64,000 nt of DNA, from assembly GCA_016188005.1 (NCBI GenBank), contig JACPIQ010000007.1:44993-108992 (forward strand), read 5' to 3'. The notes under the pieces were generated by a model. The model was not told the origin of the DNA, searched no databases, and saw only the letters and a list, made by a program, of their open reading frames with translations. A program made the translations under genes and the position numbers. Shown one piece after another: positions 34,329-43,369 of the stretch. How positions within the stretch are numbered: position 1 is the stretch's first letter; each line of letters begins with the position of its first letter. Source of the stretch: Candidatus Rokuibacteriota bacterium. Lineage in GTDB: Bacteria > Methylomirabilota > Methylomirabilia > Rokubacteriales > CSP1-6.

Positions 34329-35971
34329 TAGTCCCTCCCCGCCGCGACGTGGACCGATTCGGGGACCTCGAGCCAGAACCGGCGGTCATCCCGGGCGGCG
34401 AACTGCTCGAAGCTCCGGTAGAACGGATCGCTCGCGAGAGGATTCGGCGGATGCTCGACCCATTCCGCCATGTGCTGGAAGTTCCGGCTCTCACCCGCCT
34501 CGCGCTCGCGCGGGTCGAGACTCGCGCGGTTCGGCGGCACGATCCGACTCGGGATCGTGGTGCAGACCTCCCGCCAGAAGAGCGTCGCTTTGGCCATCTG
34601 GATCTGCTCGGGTGTGAGCCGCGGCAGCTGGCCGGTGCGTCGCAGCAGCTCCCGGTACTCGGCCACGCTGCTCGTGTCGTACGCGTACCCGAGATCCCGG
34701 TAGAACGACCGGCCCGCCTTGACGGTCGGGATCCCGAGGCAGCCATACTCGACCATTGCCGTGCCGCGAACCATCACCAGGCACCGGGCCTCCAGCGCCG
34801 CGCTCGCCGTGTGAAGATCCGGCGGCGCAACGAAGATATTCCGGCCACCGCACCTCCGGACCACCGTCGCGGTCAGGCCCTCTTCCCGGTACAGGCGGGC
34901 CGACGGATGCTCCTTGATGAGCCAGTTCACGTCCTCCACCTCGCGCGCCACCGCGAGCGTATCGACGAACCACTCGTAGAAGTCCCGGTAGATCATCCCG
35001 ACATCGTTGCGTGGCGCGTCCGAGAAGATATGGGGCAGTACCACGACGAGGGCCTTGCCCGGATCCATCCCGACGCGGCCGAAGAGCTCGTCCCGGCTGT
35101 AGCGACGCTTGCCGGCATAGGCGGTCCGGGTCCCCGCCTGGGAGTCCATCACCTTGCCCGCCAGGCGGCGGCTCAAGTAATCGTCGGCGAATCGCTCGCA
35201 CTCCTCACCCATGTGCTCGGCCAGCCCCGCGATCGTGGCCGGATCGGGCTGTCGGAAGTGCTCGCGCAGGTCTTCCACGCCCGCGTAGCGCCGGTAGTCG
35301 CGGATGACGGGCACGTTCCGCGCGCCCGCGACGCGGCAGAGCACGCCGAAGCGCACGTATGAGACATGGCTCATCAGCAGATAGCGGACATCCCGGCGCT
35401 GGAAGAGCCGCCGGGCCTTCACATACATCCCGTTGAAGGCCAGGAGCGCTCTCAACAGCGCCAGGCTTCTCCCGCGGACCGTGTAGGTCCCCGGCGTGTT
35501 GCGGAGCACCTCGTCGTAGATCAGGTCGCCCATGGGAATGCCGTCCACCGAGAACCGGAGGACATCATCGGCCGTGCGCAGCCGCGCGAGCTGCACCAGC
35601 GCCTGCGGCAGATAGCGCAGCAGCGCAAGGGGGCTGTAGTAGTGCAGGTGGACCCCGTCGAAGTCCCTCACGCCGAACGACTCGAACACGCGTCGGTACG
35701 GTTCGGCCCACCGGCTGTTCCGCGCCAGGAGCACCAGCGGCGCGAATCCGTACACGCTCGCCAGCGCCCTCGCCTTCACCATCGAGGCCATCATGTGGTG
35801 CGAGAAGCGATGCATGCCGTCGACCAACACATACCCCGACCGGCCGTCGCCCCACGCCTCCGCCCACCATCGCTGACGGCGGTTCGCCCGAATGAACGCC
35901 TCTTGCTGCGCGGAGGGAGGGGAATAGAGGAAGCGACGGGCGTTCCTGAGCACGGCGCGCAGCGCCGTCAC
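34328..35971 (-). CDS. Putative capsule-type GT-B glycosyltransferase
   Basis: A 547-residue protein I cannot place firmly. The C-terminal half has a donor-binding pattern: VVVLPHIFSDAPRN, DVNWLIKEHPSARLY, then VRGTAMVEYGCLGIPTVKAG. These resemble the HP and GTxxxEx(3)GIP features of capsule polysaccharide transferases such as KpsS or CDP-glycerol-like enzymes. The N-terminal third (YSPPSAQQEAFIRAN, DGMHRFSHHMM) is not familiar. GTG at 35971 overlaps the upstream gene as GTGA; an in-frame GTG 21 bases earlier is less likely. The neighbours are a sulfotransferase and a STELLO-like transferase. It likely adds a sugar to the chain. Confidence 0.6.
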   Translation of the reverse strand: MTALRAVLRNARRFLYSPPSAQQEAFIRANRRQRWWAEAWGDGRSGYVLVDGMHRFSHHMMASMVKARALASVYGFAPLVLLARNSRWAEPYRRVFESFGVRDFDGVHLHYYSPLALLRYLPQALVQLARLRTADDVLRFSVDGIPMGDLIYDEVLRNTPGTYTVRGRSLALLRALLAFNGMYVKARRLFQRRDVRYLLMSHVSYVRFGVLCRVAGARNVPVIRDYRRYAGVEDLREHFRQPDPATIAGLAEHMGEECERFADDYLSRRLAGKVMDSQAGTRTAYAGKRRYSRDELFGRVGMDPGKALVVVLPHIFSDAPRNDVGMIYRDFYEWFVDTLAVAREVEDVNWLIKEHPSARLYREEGLTATVVRRCGGRNIFVAPPDLHTASAALEARCLVMVRGTAMVEYGCLGIPTVKAGRSFYRDLGYAYDTSSVAEYRELLRRTGQLPRLTPEQIQMAKATLFWREVCTTIPSRIVPPNRASLDPREREAGESRNFQHMAEWVEHPPNPLASDPFYRSFEQFAARDDRRFWLEVPESVHVAAGRD

Positions 35972-37089
35972 GCCCTGTACACCTGCGAACACACCTCACT
36001 CCAGATCTCCATCCCGTCGACCAGGCCGGCGATCAGCTGCCGCTCGTCGGCCGAGTAGCGCGGCGCGTCCTGCAGCCCAGCGCGGAGCCCTCTCACGAGC
36101 CCGTCGTAGGCGTCGAGACAAGCCGGCCCCCGGAGCTGCACCGCTCTCATCGTGTCGAGGAGACGGGGCGTCAGGAGCATGCCGGGAAGCTCCGCCCGCA
36201 GGTCCACCAGGTAGTCGTGCGGGTTTCGGTGCTGCACCACGAGTGGCTGCCCCCAGCTGACCACGCCGTCGAGCGCGTCCACGAGAGCCTGCAGGAAGTA
36301 CCCGCGCCAGATATCCTGATAGCGGCCAATCACCTGTCCGTAGAGCCGGCCGCCCATCAGCGGCAGGAACATGGCCGGCAGGAGATCACGGTGGATGGCG
36401 GTTGCCTGGCTGTTGATCGGGCAGAGCATGCCCGGAGCCAGCGTGACCTGTTGGCCGAGGCGGTCGTCAAATCCCGTCGTGCGGACACCTCCCTCCAGGT
36501 GCGCGGTGGCGTCGACGTCGGGGGTCTCGAGCCACAAGCCCGCCGCGACGACGTGCCGCCCACGGCGTACGCCGATCGTCCACCGCTCGTCCTGCCAGCG
36601 CCGGTCGACCGGGAAGCCGCGCGGGTAGAAGCGACGCTCCGCGCGCAGCAGGGCACAGACGTTGACGAACCCCGTGGCGGAACTCACCGCCCTGAGCGTC
36701 ACCTCGCTCCCCACCGTAGCCAGCGCCCCGAAAAAATCGTCCTCATCGGTCGCGTAGTTGTCGTCATCGATGTCCACGAAGACCGAGTGGCCCGCGAGGT
36801 AGGCCCAGAGGTACCCCAGGTTCTTGCGTTCGTACGAGTCGTATGGCAGCAGCTCGAGCAGGCGCGGGAACTTGCCGAGCTCCCTCTCCTGTCGCTCGCA
36901 GTCGAGGAACGTGACCTCGAAGTCCGGGCCGGACACCTTCCGGCAATACTCCTCGGCCTCCGGCGGCGTCTTGCGGTCGCCGATGACCACGCAGCTGATC
37001 CGGCGATGGCCGAAGCGCGTCGCGTTCCTGCGGTAGGACTCGAGGACGGTCGGGACGGCGATGGTCGTCAGGATGAGGCACACGCTCAT
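35968..37089 (-). CDS. STELLO-like (DUF288) GT-A glycosyltransferase
   Basis: A 373-residue protein with the hallmark of the STELLO/DUF288 family: ERKNLGYLWA at 87-96, leading to a metal-binding IDDDNYA at 107-113. This family is better known from plants, algae and animals, where the domain is a GT-A glycosyltransferase, but bacterial members exist. The middle part (RWQDERWTIGVRRG, LCPINSQATAIHRDLLP and YQDIWRGYFLQ) is conserved-looking. The C-terminus is helical. ATGA overlap with the SDR gene upstream and GTGA overlap downstream. Donor unknown. Domain assignment is from memory of the family pattern and would need a profile search. Confidence 0.62.
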   Translation of the reverse strand: MSVCLILTTIAVPTVLESYRRNATRFGHRRISCVVIGDRKTPPEAEEYCRKVSGPDFEVTFLDCERQERELGKFPRLLELLPYDSYERKNLGYLWAYLAGHSVFVDIDDDNYATDEDDFFGALATVGSEVTLRAVSSATGFVNVCALLRAERRFYPRGFPVDRRWQDERWTIGVRRGRHVVAAGLWLETPDVDATAHLEGGVRTTGFDDRLGQQVTLAPGMLCPINSQATAIHRDLLPAMFLPLMGGRLYGQVIGRYQDIWRGYFLQALVDALDGVVSWGQPLVVQHRNPHDYLVDLRAELPGMLLTPRLLDTMRAVQLRGPACLDAYDGLVRGLRAGLQDAPRYSADERQLIAGLVDGMEIWSEVCSQVYRA

Positions 37090-37964
37090 CGGCGGTCACC
37101 GTTGGCCTCCAGCGCGCGGCGGAGGCGCTGGAGACCCGCGGAGACCCCGCACGGCGACAGGCCCAGCTCGAGGACGCGGGGACTCGACACCATCGACAGG
37201 TCGCGGGGGATCACCGGGTCGTCGCACTCCGAGGCCGCCACGAGGTGCTCCCCGAAGCCCAGGGCCGCGGCCATGCCCGAGAGGAACTCGTGACGGTTCA
37301 CTCGATCAGCTCCCGCCACCTGCACGGCGCCCCGGAGGCGCTCCCGTATCACCAGGCGGATCGCCTCGCCCAGATCGTCAAGGAGGGTCGGCGTGTTGAA
37401 CACGTCGGCGTACGCCGCGATCTGCTCGCCTTTCCGAAGCGTGTCGAGAACCCAGGCGACGAGGTTCCGCCGCGGCCCCGGCGCCCCATACACCCCACCG
37501 GTTCGGCAGATCGCCGCATCCACGTCCCGCTCGAGGATCAGGTCCTCGCTCAACTTCTTGCTCGCGCCGTAGACCGTCGTCGCCTCACGGGCATCCCCAT
37601 CGCGGTAGCCCCCTCTGTCGCCTTTGAAGACGTAGTCCGACGAGACGTACACGAGGAACGCCCCGTATGCGGCGCACATCTCCACGATGTTCCGGGTCCC
37701 CAGGACGTTCACGCGCACCGTCTCCTCCACCTGGCGCTCGCACGCATGGACGTCCTTCATGGCCGCGAGGTGCACGACGACGGTGGGCTCGTGCGCGGCG
37801 AACACGGCACGCACGCGCGCCATGTCGGTGACGTCCAGCGACTGGCTGCCCGCGCCCGCTCCATCCGTGCGGCAGGTCGCCACGATCTCCGCCGCGCGCG
37901 CGAACCGACGAACGAGGTCCCGGCCGATGAACCCGCCCGCGCCCGTGATCAGCCATCTCTCCAT
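37086..37964 (-). CDS. RmlD-like SDR nucleotide-sugar reductase
   Basis: A 292-residue short-chain dehydrogenase. The NAD(P) motif TGAGGFIG is at 7-14, the Ser-Asp region is VSSDYVFKG at 107-115, and the Y-x3-K catalytic pair is Tyr132 and Lys136. The Asp-Tyr-Val-Phe segment matches RmlD, which reduces dTDP-4-keto-rhamnose, and CapF-like reductases. A small cupin gene lies 18 bases upstream. In CapF the SDR and a cupin domain of this type are fused, so the two genes may be a split CapF. ATG at 37964 with GGAGG upstream. Substrate uncertain; no other rml genes are present in the window. Confidence 0.78.
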   Translation of the reverse strand: MERWLITGAGGFIGRDLVRRFARAAEIVATCRTDGAGAGSQSLDVTDMARVRAVFAAHEPTVVVHLAAMKDVHACERQVEETVRVNVLGTRNIVEMCAAYGAFLVYVSSDYVFKGDRGGYRDGDAREATTVYGASKKLSEDLILERDVDAAICRTGGVYGAPGPRRNLVAWVLDTLRKGEQIAAYADVFNTPTLLDDLGEAIRLVIRERLRGAVQVAGADRVNRHEFLSGMAAALGFGEHLVAASECDDPVIPRDLSMVSSPRVLELGLSPCGVSAGLQRLRRALEANGDRR

Positions 37965-37982
37965 GTGCGGAAGGGCCTCCCT

Positions 37983-38351
37983 TCAGTCGGGGACGTGAAA
38001 CGGGTACATGTCCGGGGCAGCGTCGTCGTACTCGCTCGAGATCAGCTGGATCCAGCGCGCGTCCGTGACCGCGTCGAGCCGGTGCGCCTCGAACGGCCGC
38101 ACCACGAACGCGTCGCCCTTCACGAATCGTCGCCGGTCAGTCGCGCCGCTGGCGACGTCAACGAAGGTGGCGGCCACTTCGCCGTCGAGGATGAAGAACA
38201 ACTCCAATGACGTCTTGTGATAGTGGTGGCCCCGGGACGCGCCCGCCGCGCTCTCCACATAGTTCAGCTCGCGCCCCCAGTCTACCCGCGCGATTCCGCG
38301 GAACAACCCACGCGCGTCGGTCCGGCTGACATACGGAGGCACGATATCCAT
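37983..38351 (-). CDS. Small cupin, CapF C-terminal or WxcM-like
   Basis: A 122-residue single-domain cupin. The metal-binding motif GHHYHKTSLELF at 41-52 and the later FEAHRLDA histidine are typical of the WbjC/CapF C-terminal family and of sugar isomerases such as FdtA. In CapF the equivalent cupin domain binds metal and, with the SDR domain, makes UDP-talosamine-type sugars. It lies between the ABC transporter (gap of 18 bases) and the SDR gene (gap of 18 bases), in the same direction. The alternative is a 3,4-ketoisomerase that would serve one of the aminotransferases. No membrane or signal sequence. Confidence 0.72.
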   Translation of the reverse strand: MDIVPPYVSRTDARGLFRGIARVDWGRELNYVESAAGASRGHHYHKTSLELFFILDGEVAATFVDVASGATDRRRFVKGDAFVVRPFEAHRLDAVTDARWIQLISSEYDDAAPDMYPFHVPD

Positions 38352-38369
38352 GGGACACGCCCGCCGCCG

Positions 38370-40208
38370 CTAGAGGCGGCGCGGCTCCGTGGCTCCCGAC
38401 AGCGCCTGCTCGCCGGCGAACAGACGAGCGTAGAGTGGGTCGCGGGCCAGCGCCGTCCGGTGGTCGCCCACCGTCGTCACCATCCCATCTGCCATGACGG
38501 CAATCTGATCGGCGTGCTCGATCGTGGCCAGTCGGTGGGCGATCACCACGATCGTCTTGCTCCCGTGCATCTGCCGCAACGTCCGGCTCACGTGCTCCTC
38601 GGACAGGGCGTCGAGGGCGCTCGTCGGCTCGTCGAGGATCAACACGTCCGGGTCCTGGAGGAAGACCCGCGCGAGGGCCAGGCGCTGGCGCTGGCCGCCG
38701 GACAGCCTGAGTCCGCGATCGGCGATCATCGTCTCGCACCTGTCGGGGAGCGAGTCGACGAACTCCTGGAGCCCGGCCCGCGCGAGCGCCTCGGAGACCG
38801 CAGCATCCGAGCAGCCGTCGAGGCCGAAGGTCAGATTGTTCCGGATCGTGTCGCGAAACAGAACGGTGTCCTGGCTGACGAACCCGATCTTCCGCCGCAG
38901 CGACACGACATCGTACTCCTGGACCGGGACTCCATCGATGAGCACGCGCCCGCGCATCGGCTCGTAGAGGCGTGGAATCAGGTCCATGAGCGTCGACTTC
39001 CCCGCGCCGGACGGTCCGACGAGCGCCGTGGTCCGCCGCGCCGGGATGGTCAGCGACACCTCCCGTAGCGCGGGCACGGCGCCCGTGGGATAGGAGAATG
39101 TCACGCCGTCGAACGCAATGGCTTCTCGCACACCCTCGAACGGCCGGCGGCCGCCGGGGCTCTGCCGCGCCCGGTTCGCGTCGCGAATGAGCTGCTCGAT
39201 CGAGCCAAGGCTGCCGGCCAGGGCCGCGAGCTGGTGGGCGCTGCCGTTGGCCCGCCGGATCACTGGCATCAAACGCAGGATGACGAAGCTGAAGAGGGCC
39301 AGGCTCGCGAGCGTCAGGCCGAGGGCCTCCACCGCCAGGAACAAGATGAGGAACGTGCCGAAGATGAGCAGCAGCTCGACCAGCGCCTCCATGCTCGCCT
39401 GGTTGCGCACGATCAGGGCGATGCGTGCCGCCAGCCCGGCGGACACCAGGCTGCCCTTCCGGGCTTCGACCTGCTCCTGTCCGGACATGCGGACCAGGCG
39501 GATGCCCGACAGCTTCTCGTCGACGATCGCGGTGTAGGCGTTGTTCAGCTCCGAGACCGCTTTGCCCAGCGCCCGTGCCGTCGGGAACTTGCCCCTGATG
39601 ACGACGCCGCTCAGAATCAAGAGCCCGGTGACCAGACCGGTCAGCGGCGGGGACACCAGAACCAGCAATGCCACGTAGACGGCGATGAGCGCGGCGGCCG
39701 CAAGCAGCTCGGTGGCATGGAGGAGCCCGTTGCTCGCGCGTTGCGCGTCGAGCGTCAGCGCGTTCACGAGACGGCCGTGCCCGGCAGCGAGGTGAAAGCC
39801 GAAGTCCGCCTCGATGAAGCTCGTGAGCGTCTCGCTCCGCAGGCGCGCGCTCGCATCCCGCTGGATGTCGGCGGCGTACGCCGTGCGAACGTACATGAAC
39901 AGCTGGCGGAGTCCGATCGGCACCACCGCAAGGAGAAGCAGAATCGCAAAGCTCGGAGCCACGCCGACGGTCGCACAGATCGCCGTCACCGCCCTCCAGT
40001 AGACGTTCGGTCTGGCAGGCAGGCCGGACTCGATGAACTGCAGGATGGGCAGCAACGACCCGACCCCGAACCCTTCGAACACCGCATACAGGAGAGTCAA
40101 CCCGACGAGCACGACAGCCTTCCGAGGTCGCACGCGCAGCGAGCGGGCCAGGGCCGCTCGCGACGCGACCCGCCCCCTGAAGCCCCGCACCGTCCGCCGT
40201 CCAGTCAC
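38370..40208 (-). CDS. MsbA/PglK-type ABC half-transporter, likely glycan flippase
   Basis: A 612-residue half-transporter with an N-terminal six-helix membrane domain (about 30-330) fused to an ATPase domain. Walker A is GPSGAGKST near 400, the signature LSGGQRQR near 500, Walker B VLILDEPTSALD and an H-loop His in IVVIAHRLATIEHAD. The best functional match is a lipid A or lipid-linked oligosaccharide exporter such as MsbA or PglK. Since no Wzx-type flippase is present, this may move the undecaprenyl-linked glycan. Start is GTG at 40208. The next genes are sugar enzymes in the same direction. Confidence 0.82.
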   Translation of the reverse strand: MTGRRTVRGFRGRVASRAALARSLRVRPRKAVVLVGLTLLYAVFEGFGVGSLLPILQFIESGLPARPNVYWRAVTAICATVGVAPSFAILLLLAVVPIGLRQLFMYVRTAYAADIQRDASARLRSETLTSFIEADFGFHLAAGHGRLVNALTLDAQRASNGLLHATELLAAAALIAVYVALLVLVSPPLTGLVTGLLILSGVVIRGKFPTARALGKAVSELNNAYTAIVDEKLSGIRLVRMSGQEQVEARKGSLVSAGLAARIALIVRNQASMEALVELLLIFGTFLILFLAVEALGLTLASLALFSFVILRLMPVIRRANGSAHQLAALAGSLGSIEQLIRDANRARQSPGGRRPFEGVREAIAFDGVTFSYPTGAVPALREVSLTIPARRTTALVGPSGAGKSTLMDLIPRLYEPMRGRVLIDGVPVQEYDVVSLRRKIGFVSQDTVLFRDTIRNNLTFGLDGCSDAAVSEALARAGLQEFVDSLPDRCETMIADRGLRLSGGQRQRLALARVFLQDPDVLILDEPTSALDALSEEHVSRTLRQMHGSKTIVVIAHRLATIEHADQIAVMADGMVTTVGDHRTALARDPLYARLFAGEQALSGATEPRRL

Positions 40209-40232
40209 GCGTCCATCGCTCCCTCTCGCCGT

Positions 40233-41600
40233 CTAGCAGCTCTTCAGGAATTCCCGCGCCATCTCCCCGAGTCCGACCACGTCGTCGGCCGGGCGGCACA
40301 CGTCGAGGATGGCGAGAGCGTAATGCTCCAGATCGGCTCGCGCCGAAGCGGGGTCGAACGCCTCGAGGTACTCGCGCATGCGCGCAGGCGCCGTCGAGTA
40401 GTCCCTGACGACCAGGACCGATTTCAGGATATCCCACGAGGCACCGCCGAAGATCACGACCGGCTTTCCCATGACGATGGCTTCGAGCCCTGCGGTACCG
40501 CTGATGGTCAGAACCCCGCACGAGCGGCGGATCGCCTCCTTGCCGTGAATCCGCGGCGACATGAGGCGCACGTTCGGGTAGCGCAGCATTTCCCGGTAGT
40601 GCGACAGCTTTCGGAGGTGCATCACCGGATGCTCCTTCACGTACACCATGTATCGCATGTCCACGGCGCGAGAGATCTTGGCGATGCACTCCACCTGATC
40701 TTGCTCCCAGTACGAGTAGAGCTTGAGGCCCGCCTCCGGTTCCTCATGCAGGGGGAAGTACAAGTACGCCTGCGACAGCTCTCTGATGTATGCGCGAGAG
40801 AACGCGCCCTGCGTGATCACCTTGCGGAATGCGCGGGTCACGCGATACGGCTGGAGTCCCGCGAGGCCGCGGCGCACCAGCGATCGAGCGCGCGGCGCGC
40901 CGAAGGCATAGGTGCGCGCCGTCAGGTTTCCGGCCGGCTCCACGAGCCGTCTCGCCGCGTCACGGCGCTCTTCAGCGGCTTCCCGGCCGTCGGAATACGC
41001 CTCGTAGACCTCCGGGACCCGCCAGAGGGTATCGCCGACGTCGGCGTTGACTCCCAGGTAGTTCCCGAGCCGGGTGGTCGAGAACCGGAACGACGGGATC
41101 CCCTGGCTCATGGCGTACGCCTTCAGCAGGAGCGCGCCGAGCTTGTCGGTCTCGGGTCCGTAGACGAAGTCCGGCTGGATCGCGCGGAACAGATCCTCGA
41201 TCCCCACGAGTAACCCATCTGCGAGCGCCAGCAGCCGCCGCGTGTCCCGGGTGCGCGGCTCGTAGGTCAGTTCCCGCTGGCTGACGCCCCCCCCGAGGAG
41301 CTGTCCATCCGCGTGGAGCAGTCGCCAGATCCACGGGCCGTGAGCCGAATCTTCGAACCGCCGGAGCACCGACATGTCGGCGCGCGGGCGCGGCAGCGGC
41401 GGCGGGTTCGTGTACGTGACGATGCGGCTGGGCCGGACCAGCAAGCGATCGAGATTGCGTCCGGCGTCCCGTTCCCGCCGTAGCCGTGACCGATCCACGG
41501 TGAGATAGAGACCAATATCGGTGACGTTCAGCGCTTCGATCAGCTGATTGATCAGCTGCGTTTGCCGGTTCGAGAGCCGGGTGACGAAGATCGCTCTCAT
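40233..41600 (-). CDS. Putative capsule-type GT-B glycosyltransferase
   Basis: A 455-residue protein. The C-terminal half shows features of capsule transferases: YVKEHPVMHL, LMSPRIHGKEAI, TISGTAGLEAIVMGKPVVIFG. This is the HP and GTxxxEA pattern of the Capsule_synth (KpsC/KpsS-like) and CDP-glycerol families. YLYFPLHEEPEAGLK near 290 is another common mark. The N-terminal part is divergent; NRQTQLINQLIEALN near 11-25 is helical. ATG at 41600 is three bases downstream of the MocA oxidoreductase stop. It could transfer the nonulosonic acid or a Kdo-like sugar, judging by its position next to the NeuA and NeuB genes. Confidence 0.62.
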   Translation of the reverse strand: MRAIFVTRLSNRQTQLINQLIEALNVTDIGLYLTVDRSRLRRERDAGRNLDRLLVRPSRIVTYTNPPPLPRPRADMSVLRRFEDSAHGPWIWRLLHADGQLLGGGVSQRELTYEPRTRDTRRLLALADGLLVGIEDLFRAIQPDFVYGPETDKLGALLLKAYAMSQGIPSFRFSTTRLGNYLGVNADVGDTLWRVPEVYEAYSDGREAAEERRDAARRLVEPAGNLTARTYAFGAPRARSLVRRGLAGLQPYRVTRAFRKVITQGAFSRAYIRELSQAYLYFPLHEEPEAGLKLYSYWEQDQVECIAKISRAVDMRYMVYVKEHPVMHLRKLSHYREMLRYPNVRLMSPRIHGKEAIRRSCGVLTISGTAGLEAIVMGKPVVIFGGASWDILKSVLVVRDYSTAPARMREYLEAFDPASARADLEHYALAILDVCRPADDVVGLGEMAREFLKSC

Positions 41601-41603
41601 GGA

Positions 41604-42605
41604 TCAACCGGTCGACGCGGCCAGGGCGATCTCCAGCACGCGCCGGGCATCCGCGACGTCGAGCAGTTCCGTGGAAGCGCCAGACAGGCAGTCGAGGAAC
41701 TGACGCATCTCTTCTACGTACATAAGGTTGCCGTCGTAGGCGTCCTCGCGGTACAGGCTCTCCCATCGCCGTCGGTTCTTGTCGAAAAAGCGGACCTCGA
41801 CGGCCTCCGGCGCCCGGCCCTGGCTCACCCAGACCACGATCCCGTTCTCCCCGACGACCTCGCACCCCCGGCTCTTGAACCACCGCAGGCAGTCAAGCTG
41901 TACCTGCGCCATACAGCCGGCCTCGAAGGAGAGCGTGAGAGAGGCGAAGTCCTCGGTCTCGATATCGAGCTCGCCGACCCGCGCCCGGGTCGCGTCGACC
42001 GCCTTGACCTCTCCCGCCAGCCAGCGCAGGTAGTCGATCTCGTGAATGCACTCGATCGTGAGACCGCCGCCCTGCCCACGGTGGCCGCTGTGGCTGAGCC
42101 GGTAGTCCTGCCCCGGCCGCCAGAAGGGCAGGTAGTGCCCATAGTGGGCCCTGAAGAACCACGGCCGGCCGACGGCAGCCCTCGTGAGCGCCGCGCGGAT
42201 CTGGGCCACGCCGGGGTGGAACCGCATGTTGCACCCGACGATCACACGCTTCCCGGCCTGCGCGGCGACCTCGATGAGCTCCTCGGTCCCGTCGAGGGAA
42301 GTGGACAGCGGCTTCTCGACGAAGACGTGGGCCCCCGCTGCGATCGCCTGGCGGCTGACCGGGACGTGGAGGTGAGGGGGGGTGCACACGAGCACCGCGA
42401 GGGGCCGCGCCTGCAGGACCTCCTCGACCGACGCGACCCACTCGGCCCCGACCGCCGCCGCGAGCGACGCCGCACGATCCCTGTCCGAGTCGTAGAGCAG
42501 CAGGCGCTCGATTCCCAGCTCCCTCAGGTTCCGGGCGTGTCGCGACCCGATCGACCCGCATCCGATCAACCCGATCGAGTCGCCCACACCCCGTGCCCCG
42601 ATCAC
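41604..42605 (-). CDS. Gfo/Idh/MocA family oxidoreductase
   Basis: A 333-residue NAD(P)-dependent sugar oxidoreductase. The nucleotide motif GLIGCGSIGSRHARN is near 11-25, and the EKP motif (VEKPLST) is near 97, where the lysine is catalytic. CIHEIDYLRWL is the typical substrate-domain His. It probably oxidises or reduces a hydroxyl of a nucleotide sugar. GTG at 42605 overlaps the SDR stop as GTGA; another in-frame GTG lies three bases earlier. A second, weakly similar member is at 48856-49800. Both are in the nonulosonate part of the locus, where Idh/MocA enzymes are common accessories. Confidence 0.83.
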   Translation of the reverse strand: MIGARGVGDSIGLIGCGSIGSRHARNLRELGIERLLLYDSDRDRAASLAAAVGAEWVASVEEVLQARPLAVLVCTPPHLHVPVSRQAIAAGAHVFVEKPLSTSLDGTEELIEVAAQAGKRVIVGCNMRFHPGVAQIRAALTRAAVGRPWFFRAHYGHYLPFWRPGQDYRLSHSGHRGQGGGLTIECIHEIDYLRWLAGEVKAVDATRARVGELDIETEDFASLTLSFEAGCMAQVQLDCLRWFKSRGCEVVGENGIVVWVSQGRAPEAVEVRFFDKNRRRWESLYREDAYDGNLMYVEEMRQFLDCLSGASTELLDVADARRVLEIALAASTG

Positions 42606-43369
42606 CACGCGGTCAGGCCGCCGTCGAGAATCAGGTTCTGGCCGGTGACATACGACGACGCGTCGGACGCGAGGAACACCGCGAGCCCCTGGAGGTCGTC
42701 CGGCAGGGCCATGCGCCCGAGCGGTGTCCGGCCGCCATACCGCTCGAGGAAGTGTGGTTCCTGGTTGTTGAAGAGGCCTCCAGGGCTGACGCAGTTGACC
42801 CGGATGTTGTAGGGCGCCCAGTGGACGGCCAGATACCGCGTCACCTGGATGATCGCCGCCTTGCTCGCACCGTACACGATCGCGTTCGCCCGCTTCGTCC
42901 CCTCGTAGATCCGCGGATCAGGGGAGACCGTCCCGTAGATCGAGCCCACGTTGATGATGGCCCCCCGGCGCTGCTCCTTCATGGGGCGGCCGAAGGCCAT
43001 GCAGCAGAAGAAGGTCCCGCGGACGTTCACCGCCATCACGGCGTCCCACGTCTCGGCATCGAGGTCCTCGGCAGCGAGGGTCGCCGACCGCCCGGCGAGG
43101 TTGAAGAGGACGTCCACGGTGCCGTGGCGGGCCACGACCAGCTCGGCGGCGCGCTCGACGGAAGCGCGCTCGATCACGTCGAGCGTGACCACGTCCAGCC
43201 GCCCCTCGTCGAGGCCGCCCAGGCGCTCCCGGACGCGCTCCGGCTGCCGCCCGGCGCAGACCACCCGCGCGCCATGCTCCAGGAGCGCGGCGACGATCGG
43301 CCGGCCCAGGCGACCGGAGCCACCCGTGACCACCGCCACCTTGCCCTCGAGAGAAAAACGCTCCTTCAC
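42602..43369 (-). CDS. Short-chain dehydrogenase, PtmA-like
   Basis: A 255-residue classical SDR. TGGSGRLG cofactor motif at 15-22, NLAG near 92-95, and the catalytic triad near Ser-Ile-Tyr (NVGSIYG) and YGASKAAI. The C-terminal SPGGLFNNQEP and DGGLTAW are typical. The gene order SDR, CMP-sugar synthetase, nonulosonate synthase resembles the ptmA-ptmB-ptmC order of Campylobacter flagellar legionaminic acid loci, and the FSLEGKVAVVTGGSGRLG opening fits PtmA. The exact reaction in that pathway is uncertain. GTG at 43369 overlaps the NeuA stop as GTGA. Confidence 0.8.
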   Translation of the reverse strand: MKERFSLEGKVAVVTGGSGRLGRPIVAALLEHGARVVCAGRQPERVRERLGGLDEGRLDVVTLDVIERASVERAAELVVARHGTVDVLFNLAGRSATLAAEDLDAETWDAVMAVNVRGTFFCCMAFGRPMKEQRRGAIINVGSIYGTVSPDPRIYEGTKRANAIVYGASKAAIIQVTRYLAVHWAPYNIRVNCVSPGGLFNNQEPHFLERYGGRTPLGRMALPDDLQGLAVFLASDASSYVTGQNLILDGGLTAW

